Source: Candidatus Levyibacteriota bacterium
GTDB taxonomy: Bacteria; Patescibacteriota; Microgenomatia; Levybacterales; UBA12049
Reading direction: 5' to 3'
Length of the DNA: 26,540 nt
Assembly (NCBI GenBank): GCA_003173995.1
Contig: PRDT01000079.1
Location: 1-26,540, forward strand
Shown here: positions 7,620-15,827 of the stretch, in pieces
Position numbering within the stretch: the stretch's first letter is position 1
Layout: each line of letters begins with the position of its first letter
The notes under the pieces: generated by a model
The model's input: the letters and a program-made list of their open reading frames with translations, nothing else
Databases searched by the model: none
What the model was told of the DNA's origin: nothing
Made by a program: the position numbers and the translations under genes

Positions 7620-8819
7620 TTATTCGTAGAATTTTTTATTTTTCAGTTTTTCAGGCAAAAATGATTGACTTTCCGTTGGACCAACATATCCCTCAGACCA
7701 CTTGTATCCTTTAGCATAATCTAAATCTTTCATGAGTTTGGTTGGCGCATTGCGAAGATGAAGCGGAATAGGCTCACTTGGATATTGATAGACTGCCTCT
7801 TTTGCTTTGCCAAGCGCATTAGGGACAGCACGAGATTTCTTTGCACTTGCAAGATAAATTACACCATGTGCCAAAATAAGTTGTGCTTCTGGCATACCAA
7901 TTTTATCTATCGCCTCAAAGCATGCATTAGCCTGAATAAGTGCTCCTCTATCAGCAATACCAATATCTTCTGATGCAAAAATTATCATTCGTCTTGCAAT
8001 AAAAGTTGGATCTTCCCCACTTTCAAGCATACGGGCAAGATAATAAAGCGCTCCATCAATACTGGAGCCACGCATTGATTTGATAAAGGCACTAATGGTG
8101 TTGTAGTGCTCTTCTGCTTTCTTATCATAGAGTCCTGCTGATTTGGTTTGGAATATCTCCTGGATAATTTTTTCTGAAATTTCTTTTTCTTTGTACGAGA
8201 CAACAGCCATTTCCAGTGCGTTGAGAAGTGTTCTAGCATCTCCACCTGATAAACGAGTAAGTAATTCCTCAGCCTGAGGAGTAATAGTCTTTTTGTATGA
8301 ACCGAGTCCTTTCTCCTTATCAGTAAGGGCTCTTTTGAGAATACTTTGTAATTCTTCAACTGTTAATCCTTTGAGAACAAACACACGACTTCTGGACAGA
8401 AGAGCACTATTTATTTCAAAAGAGGGATTTTCTGTTGTAGCACCAATAAGCGTGATAAGGCCACTCTCAACATAGGGAAGGAGGCTATCTTGTTGAGCTT
8501 TATTCCATCTATGAATTTCATCAAGAAAAAGAATAGTTCGTATCTTTTTTGCACGATTTTCCTCAGCTATCGCAATAATTTTTCTCAAATCATCTTTACC
8601 AGTACTGACTGCAGATAACATATGGAAATCCGCATGAGTTTCATTCGCAATAATACTTGCAAGTGTTGTCTTGCCTGTTCCAGGAGGTCCCCACAAAATA
8701 AGTGGAGTCAAGTTATCTTGCTCTATCATTTTTCGAATAACTCTTCCTTCTCCCACTAAATGCTCCTGACCAATAAGCTCGGATAAATGTTGTGGACGAA
8801 TGCGATACGCAAGATTCAT
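7620..8819 (-). CDS. rarA: Replication-associated recombination protein A (AAA+ ATPase)
   Basis: RarA (MgsA) is a AAA+ ATPase related to clamp loaders and RuvB that acts at stalled replication forks. The protein has 399 residues. It begins with the family pattern of RIRPQHLSELIGQEHL. Walker A GPPGTGKTT is at 44-52, Walker B LFLDEIHRW at 97-105, sensor 1 lies around GATTENPSF, and an arginine-finger region reads SALLSRSRV. The C-terminal tetramerisation part has ARRMIIFASEDIG and the closing GYVGPTES segment, so it is full length. It stands alone between the glycoside hydrolase and deacetylase genes and appears to have its own promoter box. Confidence 0.96.
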   Translation of the reverse strand: MNLAYRIRPQHLSELIGQEHLVGEGRVIRKMIEQDNLTPLILWGPPGTGKTTLASIIANETHADFHMLSAVSTGKDDLRKIIAIAEENRAKKIRTILFLDEIHRWNKAQQDSLLPYVESGLITLIGATTENPSFEINSALLSRSRVFVLKGLTVEELQSILKRALTDKEKGLGSYKKTITPQAEELLTRLSGGDARTLLNALEMAVVSYKEKEISEKIIQEIFQTKSAGLYDKKAEEHYNTISAFIKSMRGSSIDGALYYLARMLESGEDPTFIARRMIIFASEDIGIADRGALIQANACFEAIDKIGMPEAQLILAHGVIYLASAKKSRAVPNALGKAKEAVYQYPSEPIPLHLRNAPTKLMKDLDYAKGYKWSEGYVGPTESQSFLPEKLKNKKFYE

Positions 8820-8825
8820 GTGCTT

Positions 8826-8831
8826 ATTGTA
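8826..8831 (-). promoter_or_regulatory. -10 box of leaderless rarA promoter
   Basis: TACAAT on the minus strand ends 6 bases before the rarA ATG, the same geometry as at several other gene heads here. A matching -35 was not seen. No Shine-Dalgarno is present in the 23 bases between the upstream stop and this start. Confidence 0.5.
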
Positions 8832-8842
8832 ACACGCCCTGT

Positions 8843-10030
8843 CTAATGAGAGCGGTAGAAAGACTGGACCGCCAGAAAACCTGGAAGACTCATAAAATTA
8901 TTGTCAATAAGTTGCTCTCCACTGCCACTTGGGCCAAATTGCCAGTAGTTAAAACCTACTACATGATGATTTCTGGCAGCGGTCATATCCGTCATAATTT
9001 GTGTTACGGTATCTCCACCAGTAATTGTTCCCCACTCTCCAATAATAATTGGTGTTGTCGGATATTTTGCTTGTAACTGGGTTAGCCCTGCATCCATTGT
9101 CTCGTGTACTGATTCTGGGTAATGATCAATAGTGATATTTCCCATTTGAGCAATTGTTGTATCTTCTAAAATCCCTTCCCAATCAGGATTATTATCTCCC
9201 CACGCAACAAATCCATCAAATCCAAAATATCCCACTTTTATATTGTTTTTATTGATTGAATGAAATGCATCAGAGGCTTGAGTCATTGCATCCCGAAGCC
9301 ACTGATTAAAGACGTTTGCTGAGGAAAATTGACACAAGTTATTTGCACAATAGGTAACGCCTTGAATTCCTCCATTTTGTGGTTCTGGAATTGGAGAAAA
9401 AATATCATCTTCTTCAAATAAGTCTGGATTATTCTCAATATAACTTGCCATCATCGGAAGATAATTAATAGATATATTCTTACTCACGTTATATATGCCT
9501 TCAAAGGCAAGTGGCATATGTCGATGCCAGACATGAAGACCATGCAAGCGAATCGCAGCTACCCATCTTCGTGTATAAGAAAGTGCATCTCCACAGGACG
9601 GATTATCATACGGTGTTGAGATAGCAACATAATTTGCACCAAGTTCGACTGCTTTATCAAGCCAGTGATTAATCCAGGTATCATCTCGTTGGTTACAGAC
9701 AGCATCTTTCGTCTCTTTCATCGCATCAATACTTTGGATATTCCATGTTTTTGACACAGGTGAAACAAGTGGTGTTGGGGTAGGACTCTTTGTGGGCAGA
9801 GGAGAAAGTGTTGGTGTCGGAGATGGATGGGCGAAAAGTGGAGGAGATGACTCTGTTAGAGTTGGTGCGGGAGTTGGGGTGGATGAAATTTTTGCATTTT
9901 GAATATGTTTTCCCACAACAAAGAATACAGGATGCACAGAAACAGTATGGAACAGCCGTAGACCATAAAAAATAACAACGCAGGTAGCAACAGAAATAAA
10001 AGCTACCACTAATAGAATTCGGGCAGGCAT
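8843..10030 (-). CDS. Secreted or membrane-anchored glycoside hydrolase-like protein with Pro/Thr linker
   Basis: The 395-residue protein has an N-terminal membrane segment (about 5-25), a Pro/Thr/Ser-rich low-complexity linker (about 50-94, with repeated PTPT and SPTPT), then a domain of about 300 residues resembling a (beta/alpha)8 barrel. Likely catalytic glutamates are Glu216 in PIPEPQNGG, after a strand-4-like position, and Glu332 in IIIGEWGT, at a strand-7-like position. This is the pattern of clan GH-A enzymes such as GH5. Trp, His and Tyr residues along the barrel (HVWHRH, NYWQFG) suit a sugar-binding cleft. It would act outside the cell on an unknown glycan. I cannot fix the GH family from sequence alone. 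No strong promoter or ribosome binding site is visible at ATG10030. Confidence 0.75.
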   Translation of the reverse strand: MPARILLVVAFISVATCVVIFYGLRLFHTVSVHPVFFVVGKHIQNAKISSTPTPAPTLTESSPPLFAHPSPTPTLSPLPTKSPTPTPLVSPVSKTWNIQSIDAMKETKDAVCNQRDDTWINHWLDKAVELGANYVAISTPYDNPSCGDALSYTRRWVAAIRLHGLHVWHRHMPLAFEGIYNVSKNISINYLPMMASYIENNPDLFEEDDIFSPIPEPQNGGIQGVTYCANNLCQFSSANVFNQWLRDAMTQASDAFHSINKNNIKVGYFGFDGFVAWGDNNPDWEGILEDTTIAQMGNITIDHYPESVHETMDAGLTQLQAKYPTTPIIIGEWGTITGGDTVTQIMTDMTAARNHHVVGFNYWQFGPSGSGEQLIDNNFMSLPGFLAVQSFYRSH

Positions 10031-10128
10031 GCAAAGCTAAACGTAACAAAGCTCATGCACATGGTCAAGGCTAACAAAGTAGAAAAAATAGACTCATTTA
10101 AAGTCAAACTAGATCAGTGATTATTTTC

Positions 10129-10533
10129 TTACACAAATGGAGAAAAGTGTTGTTTGAGGAGATTTTCTATTGGAAGAAAAAGTGGCTGAGGAAGCATGTC
10201 CCATGCTATCCATTCCCATCCTTCACATTTTTCAGGTTCCATTACTTGTATTTCTCCTCCTGCATATCTGGATGTAACAAAAAGGGTAATGTAATGCTTT
10301 TGTTCTTTTTCAAAAATATCATTAGTCGCCGCAACAAATGTAACATCACTAATAGCAATACCTACTTCTTCCATTACTTCTCTTTTGGCACATATTTCCC
10401 AACTTTCACCACCTTCTAAATGTCCACCAGGGAAAGCCCACGTATTTTCTCCGTGAGAACCCTTTCTTTTGCCAATAAGAACTTTTTTATCTTTTATGAC
10501 GATGACACTTACTCCAACTTTTGGTCTATCCAT
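10129..10533 (-). CDS. Nudix hydrolase, NUDT15-like
   Basis: The Nudix box is complete: G-x5-E (GHLEGGE), seven residues, then REVMEEVGI, giving the metal-binding glutamates. Beyond the box, GKRKGSHG before it and EPEKCEGWEW after it closely resemble NUDT15-type nucleoside triphosphate diphosphatases, which hydrolyse dNTPs or modified dNTPs to monophosphates. The length of 134 residues fits a single-domain enzyme. A nucleotide-pool cleaning role is inferred from that likeness. Its ATG directly abuts the stop of the upstream GNAT gene with no gap, so the two are probably cotranscribed and coupled. The 98 bases after its stop hold only a 4-bp GACT/AGTC hairpin followed by a T-run, a poor terminator candidate. 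Confidence 0.92.
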   Translation of the reverse strand: MDRPKVGVSVIVIKDKKVLIGKRKGSHGENTWAFPGGHLEGGESWEICAKREVMEEVGIAISDVTFVAATNDIFEKEQKHYITLFVTSRYAGGEIQVMEPEKCEGWEWIAWDMLPQPLFLPIENLLKQHFSPFV

Positions 10534-11085
10534 TTATATCTCCTTATACATTTCTATATGATCAACATAGTCATCTCTATGCTTTGCTCCTTTAGGAAGT
10601 CTTCCGTACTCTTTAAAACCAAATTTCTCATACATACTCTTTGCAAGGGGGTTATTACTAAAAACACCAAGCGTAACAATCTTAATATCAGGTAATTTCT
10701 TCTTTGCCTCGTCTAACGTAATTCCCATGAGTAATTTTCCTATTCCCTTTCCTCTGTACTCTTTTGCAATAGATATTCCAAATACACCAACATGCTTTTC
10801 TGCTCGTGTTTTGAGTTCTATACCTGCTACACCAACAAGAGTACTTCCTACAAATGCCAACAGAAGTACCTTCCTCCCATACGAGATAGCAACAAGGCTA
10901 TCTTTGACAAATTGTTCTTCTTCCTCAAATCGGAGTTGCTCACCTTGCATAAGAATAAATGTTTGCTCGGCAGAAAGCGTGTTAATATAATCCAGCATCG
11001 CCTGCGTATCACTCACTTGTGGAGACCTGAAAATAACTTCTTCTCCTGTAGATAGTGTGTGTTTTATTGTCTCTATATCTTGCAT
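10534..11085 (-). CDS. GNAT family N-acetyltransferase
   Basis: This 183-residue single-domain acetyltransferase has the acetyl-CoA pyrophosphate-binding motif A in YRGKGIGKLLM, preceded by the strand FGISIAKE. The family ending with NPLAKSMYEKFGFKEYGR, where the tyrosine is the usual acid, is also present. The substrate (protein N-terminus, amine or antibiotic-like small molecule) cannot be told from sequence. It is probably the first gene of a two-gene unit with the Nudix hydrolase. The ATG is preceded by two tandem TATACT hexamers and no Shine-Dalgarno, suggesting a leaderless mRNA. Confidence 0.9.
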   Translation of the reverse strand: MQDIETIKHTLSTGEEVIFRSPQVSDTQAMLDYINTLSAEQTFILMQGEQLRFEEEEQFVKDSLVAISYGRKVLLLAFVGSTLVGVAGIELKTRAEKHVGVFGISIAKEYRGKGIGKLLMGITLDEAKKKLPDIKIVTLGVFSNNPLAKSMYEKFGFKEYGRLPKGAKHRDDYVDHIEMYKEI

Positions 11086-11091
11086 AGTATA

Positions 11092-11097
11092 AGTATA
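11092..11097 (-). promoter_or_regulatory. -10 box of leaderless GNAT-Nudix promoter
   Basis: TATACT on the minus strand ends 6 bases before ATG11085; the intervening six bases happen to be a second TATACT. The box overlaps the tail of the alpha/beta hydrolase, so any -35 would lie inside that gene. None that matches well was seen. Confidence 0.5.
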
Positions 11098-12138
11098 TTA
11101 CTGATGTTGACCAAAAAATAGCAGGCTATTCTGATAGCCCTTCGAAGACAAGGGAGCTAAATTATGATCTGCATTTGGATAACTTATAAAATCAATACTT
11201 TTTCCATCTTGCTTCAGCATGGTTGTTAATTCAATTGACCATGCATACGGAACTGTTGGATCAGCAGTTCCATGATTCAACTGAAGAGGAACTGTAATGT
11301 CTTGCAAATAGGTAAGAGGTGACAGACTTTTCCAAATTGCTGAGTCTGCTGTTGGCTCTCCAAGAAGTGAGATAGTATCAGCATAGGGAGAAGGTGTTGT
11401 CTGAGCCTCAACAAGTGTTGGGCGATGAGACTTTTCAAACCATTTTACTGGATCTGTCACTGGTGCCCAGAGGACTGCTGCTTTTACATTTTGGGAAATA
11501 TCAGATCTTTTTCCCAACACTTCCAAAACTTCAAGCGTAACCTCCCCACCCATTGAGTGTCCCCACAGATATATTTTATGTGGATTTGCCTCAGGAATAT
11601 TTTTTATTGATGATAACAGTGTCATCACATCTATTGGATACCCAAATCTCATCAGTGCGGTATTATCGACTTGCGAATTCGCATTTCCTCTGTAGTCTGG
11701 CTTAAGTACAAGATATCCTTGCGATGCAAAATAATCTCCTGTTGCCCTGTATGAAGTGACAGTATTGTACTCCTTAGGGTCAATATAACCGTGAGCAATG
11801 ATAACAACAGGATACCCATCTTTTGGCTTGGGACTCTTTGGAATAGTAAGGAGTGCATATTCTTTCAGTCCATCAACAGTAAAACTCACAATTGAGCTGG
11901 TGAAATTTCCATTACTACTTACTGTAGACTCTTCGCGAATATCACTTGTATTGTATTGATGCGTCTGAAGTGATGGAATTGCTAATGGAAAAGGCGTGGG
12001 AGATGGCTGAGAAGCTTTAACTGCTGATGTGGGAATAGTTGTTATAACTGTTGGAGTTTGAAGCTTTGCAGGATGCCAAAGAATAAGCCCGACAATAGTA
12101 AGAGTCCCGATAGCAAGGATAGTGAGTATTCGTTTCAT
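11098..12138 (-). CDS. Membrane-anchored alpha/beta hydrolase (S9 peptidase/acyl-esterase-like)
   Basis: One N-terminal hydrophobic segment (about 4-20) acts as signal or anchor. It is followed by a Thr/Pro/Ser-rich spacer (about 28-56), then an alpha/beta hydrolase domain of about 280 residues. The triad is visible: Ser195 in the nucleophile elbow GHSMGG, Asp293 in HGTADPTVP, and His325 in NADHN. The oxyanion strand is IIAHGY, and PDYRGN follows it. This layout matches dienelactone hydrolase and prolyl-oligopeptidase-type esterases or peptidases. Activity outside the membrane is inferred from the anchor and spacer. The substrate is unknown. It is divergent from the DUF192 gene across 52 bases and 12 bases ahead of GNAT. 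Confidence 0.88.
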   Translation of the reverse strand: MKRILTILAIGTLTIVGLILWHPAKLQTPTVITTIPTSAVKASQPSPTPFPLAIPSLQTHQYNTSDIREESTVSSNGNFTSSIVSFTVDGLKEYALLTIPKSPKPKDGYPVVIIAHGYIDPKEYNTVTSYRATGDYFASQGYLVLKPDYRGNANSQVDNTALMRFGYPIDVMTLLSSIKNIPEANPHKIYLWGHSMGGEVTLEVLEVLGKRSDISQNVKAAVLWAPVTDPVKWFEKSHRPTLVEAQTTPSPYADTISLLGEPTADSAIWKSLSPLTYLQDITVPLQLNHGTADPTVPYAWSIELTTMLKQDGKSIDFISYPNADHNLAPLSSKGYQNSLLFFGQHQ

Positions 12139-12147
12139 TGCACCATC

Positions 12148-12153
12148 ATAATA
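12148..12153 (-). promoter_or_regulatory. -10 box of alpha/beta hydrolase promoter
   Basis: TATTAT lies 9 bases before the hydrolase ATG in a 52-base divergent intergenic region. A start about 7 bases downstream would leave a leader of only two or three bases. The -35 region is not distinctive. Confidence 0.4.
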
Positions 12154-12178
12154 GAAGAAAATGCTAAAATAATCCAGT

Positions 12179-12184
12179 TATAAT
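12179..12184 (+). promoter_or_regulatory. -10 box of leaderless DUF192 promoter
   Basis: A perfect TATAAT on the plus strand ends 6 bases before ATG12191. There is no room for a Shine-Dalgarno between a start site and the ATG, so the mRNA is expected to begin at the AUG. No good -35 was seen. Confidence 0.6.
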
Positions 12185-12190
12185 AGAAGT

Positions 12191-12499
12191 ATGCTAACAA
12201 TTCATGCAAAAAATGCTGCAACCTTTCTTGAAAAGTCAAAAGGACTACTCGGGGAGAAGTCACCATTTGCAATCTTTTTTCAAACCCGATGGGGGATTCA
12301 TACCTTTGGGATGGCTTTTCCTATTGATGTTCTTATTTTAAATGAGGCAAACAGCATTGTTGCTCTGAAAAAGCATCTTAAAACCAATCATATATTTCTC
12401 TGGAATCCTCGTTATAAGAAGGTGCTTGAGCTACCAAGCGGGACAATTCAAAAGGAAAAATTAGAAAAAGGAACAAAAATTACTTTGGTATTAGACTGA
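12191..12499 (+). CDS. DUF192 family protein
   Basis: This 102-residue protein is a complete single DUF192 domain. Typical elements in order are KSKGLLGEKS near the N-terminus, the FGMAFPIDVLILN strand pair, and the closing VLELPSGTIQKEKLEKGTKI. Family members elsewhere are often secreted, but this one shows no signal peptide. The biochemical role of the family is not established. It is one of only two plus-strand genes here, and its last 9 bases overlap the 3' end of murF in a convergent arrangement that leaves no space for an intrinsic terminator. Confidence 0.9.
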   Translation: MLTIHAKNAATFLEKSKGLLGEKSPFAIFFQTRWGIHTFGMAFPIDVLILNEANSIVALKKHLKTNHIFLWNPRYKKVLELPSGTIQKEKLEKGTKITLVLD

Positions 12500-13849
12500 C
12501 TTGGCACGCTGTTCGTCCCAAAATTTTCCACGACGACAAAGTTTTGCAACATTTGCCTTATCAGCTAAAAGCATTTCAACAACTCGTTCTAGAAAAAGTG
12601 TATTTTGTGAACTTTTGACCAAAATAATATCTTTTTCCCTTATCTCTTGAAGAATTGTCTCTTTTGCATCGGTAAAGCGAATGAAGCTAAAATATGGTAC
12701 TTTTAGTCTCTTCAGTATTGGTGCTGCATAATTATGCATGAGTGGACCAATCAAAATGACCATATCAACACTTTGCGAAAGTGCATGTGCAACTTTTTCA
12801 TGCTCTATCTTACTTTGTGAACCTAACTCTCTCATATCTCCAATAATTGCAATTTTTCGCTGTCGTGGTGTCTGGATACGACGAAGAATTTGCAAAATAC
12901 CAAGAATTGGTTCTGGTGTTGCATTGTTGTAAGAAGAATCAATAAGAGTTGTACCTTTAACTCCCTCAAATATGCTCAGTCTCCCTGGCGGAAGAGCAAA
13001 ACTCTTTTCCAGTGCTGCTATTGCGTCTGAAAGAGGAATATCCAGTTGCATTGCTGTTGCAAGAGCAAAAAGAAATTCATATGCATAAAATACGGGTAAG
13101 AACTGGGGGATGGTTAAGAAATAGCTTTTATCTTTCCAAAGAATTTCCATACGGAATTCTTTAATGGAGACATCTATCTTTTTCACTACAAGATCGGCTT
13201 TTTTATTTTGTAGAGAAATTGTCATTTGAGATGCTTGAATTCGATTTTGCACTTTCGCAATTGCTTCATCATCCATATTTACAATTGCTGTCCCATTTTT
13301 TGGAATTCTTCTGAGAAGAAATGTCTCTTCTTTTGCAGTAAGCGCAAGAATTTGCTTTTGTCTTTCTTCATCAGAAGTCGTACTGACAAATGGATCAAAA
13401 TAAACACTATGCTCAACCCCCACATTTGTGACCATACCTATTTTTGGAGTAACAATTTTCAAAAGATAACTCATATTTTTAGGTTCAACTGGGCTATCAA
13501 TTCCCATTTCAGCAATATAGATATCACACTTTTCCCATTTAGTGAGAACGGACAGTGGAGCAAGGAAAGCAACTTTTAGCCAATCGACAGGTCCATAGGA
13601 CTTCATGGAAATACCAAGAATGGAAAGAGGAATTCCTGTCTCACTATTTTTTCCTTCACTTGTCTTTACTGCATACGAAGCACTGAGAACACTTTTGAGC
13701 AAGCTGACAAGAGAGCTTTTTCCACTACTCCCTGCAACCCCAATCACAATTGGATGTATCTTTTGTAGCTGTAATTTTGTGAAGAATCGAAGATAACCTA
13801 GGAAAAATAAGACCAAAAGTCTTTTCATGGTAGTTGTATTATACCTCAT
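12491..13849 (-). CDS. murF: MurF-type UDP-MurNAc-pentapeptide ligase lacking the N-terminal domain
   Basis: This ligase would add D-Ala-D-Ala to the UDP-MurNAc tripeptide. Of its 452 residues, the P-loop GSSGKSS starts at residue 40, compared with about residue 100 in E. coli MurF. Domain 1 is therefore missing and replaced by a short hydrophobic N-terminus (about residues 9-24) that could touch the membrane. The MurF motif appears as DSSYNNATPEP, followed by GDMRELG, a strong MurF signature. The P-loop has GKSS instead of the common GKTS or GKTT. The start at 13849 makes an ATGA overlap with the ftsI stop; an internal ATG at 13828 is an alternative. It is the last gene of the mraZ cluster and ends convergently inside DUF192. 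Confidence 0.92.
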   Translation of the reverse strand: MRYNTTTMKRLLVLFFLGYLRFFTKLQLQKIHPIVIGVAGSSGKSSLVSLLKSVLSASYAVKTSEGKNSETGIPLSILGISMKSYGPVDWLKVAFLAPLSVLTKWEKCDIYIAEMGIDSPVEPKNMSYLLKIVTPKIGMVTNVGVEHSVYFDPFVSTTSDEERQKQILALTAKEETFLLRRIPKNGTAIVNMDDEAIAKVQNRIQASQMTISLQNKKADLVVKKIDVSIKEFRMEILWKDKSYFLTIPQFLPVFYAYEFLFALATAMQLDIPLSDAIAALEKSFALPPGRLSIFEGVKGTTLIDSSYNNATPEPILGILQILRRIQTPRQRKIAIIGDMRELGSQSKIEHEKVAHALSQSVDMVILIGPLMHNYAAPILKRLKVPYFSFIRFTDAKETILQEIREKDIILVKSSQNTLFLERVVEMLLADKANVAKLCRRGKFWDEQRAKSV

Positions 13850-15534
13850 TCGTCACTTTCTGTAGGAGTGACGCCGTAATAGGTTAGTATTCCCTTCGCA
13901 ATATCAAAAAATACAGGAGCCGCTGTCTCTGCACCATAAATAGAAAGTGTTGGTTTATTAAGAATAACTAGCATAACAAATTTAGGATCATCAGCAGGCG
14001 CAAATCCAATAAATGAGGCTATTGTCTGGGTTGGATCATAGTGGCCTGCAACTGGAATAGAAGCAGTACCCGTCTTACCGGCAATACGATATCCTTTAAG
14101 TCTGGCAAAACTAGCTTCTCCTTTGTTGACAGTATAAACCAGCATTTCAGTCATCACCTTTGCTGTCTGAGGAGAAATTGGTTGACTGAGGACTTTTGGC
14201 TTAATAGGAATAACTTGTCCATCAGGAGTTGTGACTGATGCAACTACATGAGGTTCCATTCTCATACCATCATTTGCAATTGAAGCAAATCCATCCAAGA
14301 GTTGCATTGGGGTGATAGAAATACCCTGACCAAAACTTGCCGTAGCATAATCAATAGGATACCATTCACTCTTTGGTCTGAGCGTAAGTGACTCCTCTCC
14401 TTGAAGGTCAACACCAGTTGGGCTTCCCATACCATATTTATCAATATAGGAAAGCATTCTGTCATGGTTGAGAAGTTCTGAAATATAAATCATTCCATCG
14501 TTATCAGAATTTTTAATAATATCCATCATAGTCTCATTGGGAAAATGCTTCTTATTCCACGTCTCTATAGTGTAGTCTCCTATTTTGACTGGTCCACTAC
14601 AAATTGGACAAGTACTGTCAGGCTTCACGAGTCCTGCATCAAGCGCTGCTGACATGATAAGGGGTTTAAATGTTGAGCCAGGTTCGTACGTATCCGTAAT
14701 AAACGGATTTTTATAGAGCGAATCGTCAAAATCTGCATAACTTCTTGGGTCAAATGCAGGGAAGCTAGACATTGCCAAAATGCCACCTGTTTTGGGATCC
14801 ATAACTGCCACCATACCACTCATTGCACCATATTTCTCAATACCATCTTTTAATTTCTCCTCAACTAAAAATTGAATTGGTCTATTGATGTTGAGAGTGA
14901 GTGATCTTCCATCCTGCTCACCTGAATCATTTGATATTTTGGACAAGACAGGTCTGCCCAGTGCATCGTGAATAACTGTCGCATGACCAGGCCTTCCTCT
15001 GAGGAGTCTATCGTAAAATCCCTCAAGACCAAAATAACCCTTTGGATTGCCAACGTCATCTTTTCCCACAAATCCTACTAACTGTGCTGCCATGGAGGCT
15101 TCTGGGTAAAAACGTGAATATGTCTCTTCAAATCCAACACCAGGTAAATCCAATTTTTCAACATTTGCTTTCTCCTGAAAATCAGCATTAGACTTGAGAG
15201 AAACCCAAAATTTGTCTAAGTTAAGAAGTGCACTGATGGTTGCAGTACCAGTATCCAGGACTCTAGAGAGAGCTGCTGTTGCTTCATCTTTATTTTTTAT
15301 TTCCTTTGGATTGGCAAAGACTAGATACGATAACCTATTTGTCACGAGAGGAAAATTATCTGAGGTTTTTATCTCTCCACGTTGTGGCGTAATATTAATG
15401 ACTTGTCCATATTGATCTTGTGCAAGTTGAGATAATTCTTGTGCTTTAACAACTTGCCAATAGAAAAGCTTGGCAGTTATAGCCAAAAATGCAATGCCAA
15501 AAAATCCGAGTGTCGCGAGGTAGCGCCATCTCAT
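13846..15534 (-). CDS. ftsI: Division-specific peptidoglycan transpeptidase FtsI (class B PBP)
   Basis: FtsI crosslinks septal peptidoglycan. The protein of 562 residues has an N-terminal transmembrane helix (about 6-28), a dimerisation/pedestal domain (about 45-200, starting with the family PQRGEI motif), and the penicillin-binding transpeptidase domain. Catalytic motifs are STFK (287-290, Ser287 nucleophile), SDN (343-345) and KTGT (487-490). The segment between SxxK and SxN has a Cys309-x-x-Cys312 pair followed by WNKKHFPN. PASTA domains are absent. It overlaps ftsL upstream and murF downstream by ATGA, so its translation is coupled on both sides. Confidence 0.97.
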   Translation of the reverse strand: MRWRYLATLGFFGIAFLAITAKLFYWQVVKAQELSQLAQDQYGQVINITPQRGEIKTSDNFPLVTNRLSYLVFANPKEIKNKDEATAALSRVLDTGTATISALLNLDKFWVSLKSNADFQEKANVEKLDLPGVGFEETYSRFYPEASMAAQLVGFVGKDDVGNPKGYFGLEGFYDRLLRGRPGHATVIHDALGRPVLSKISNDSGEQDGRSLTLNINRPIQFLVEEKLKDGIEKYGAMSGMVAVMDPKTGGILAMSSFPAFDPRSYADFDDSLYKNPFITDTYEPGSTFKPLIMSAALDAGLVKPDSTCPICSGPVKIGDYTIETWNKKHFPNETMMDIIKNSDNDGMIYISELLNHDRMLSYIDKYGMGSPTGVDLQGEESLTLRPKSEWYPIDYATASFGQGISITPMQLLDGFASIANDGMRMEPHVVASVTTPDGQVIPIKPKVLSQPISPQTAKVMTEMLVYTVNKGEASFARLKGYRIAGKTGTASIPVAGHYDPTQTIASFIGFAPADDPKFVMLVILNKPTLSIYGAETAAPVFFDIAKGILTYYGVTPTESDE

Positions 15535-15827
15535 TGTCGTAAAGCCACGGAAGATGTGTGGTCGGTAATAACAAGTGCAGTAGTCTTCTTATCCTCTTGT
15601 ACAAAGCCTAATTTATCAGCCTTATGAGAAATATTAGTAAGGGAAGCTTGTGTGTAAATCTTTTCTCTCAGCATTGCATTATCTCTCTGATAATTTGCAA
15701 TCTCTTCTTGCATCTTACTGAGGCTAATACCGCCTGTTGAGAGCATATTAGAGACTGATATTTGTACCACAGAAAGGATAATAATAATCCCCATCAGACC
15801 TCCTAATAAAAATGTATATCTTTTCAT
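15531..15827 (-). CDS. ftsL: FtsL-like bitopic division protein
   Basis: This 98-residue protein has a single N-terminal transmembrane helix (about 7-27) and an extracytoplasmic stretch with heptad character (about 36-60), the topology of FtsL/DivIC. FtsL proteins bridge FtsQ/DivIB and FtsWI. Sequence conservation in the family is low, so the call rests on size, topology and the fixed position between rsmH and ftsI. Both ends are ATGA overlaps. Confidence 0.85.
   Translation of the reverse strand: MKRYTFLLGGLMGIIIILSVVQISVSNMLSTGGISLSKMQEEIANYQRDNAMLREKIYTQASLTNISHKADKLGFVQEDKKTTALVITDHTSSVALRQ

Noticed and set aside
10031..10128. Rho-independent terminator after the Nudix gene
   Set aside because: Only a 4-bp GACT/AGTC stem precedes the T-rich stretch; too weak to call.
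12491..12499. murF/DUF192 convergent overlap as a sign of a misassembly or pseudogene
   Set aside because: Both proteins end with normal family C-termini, so the 9-base tail overlap is a real compact arrangement.
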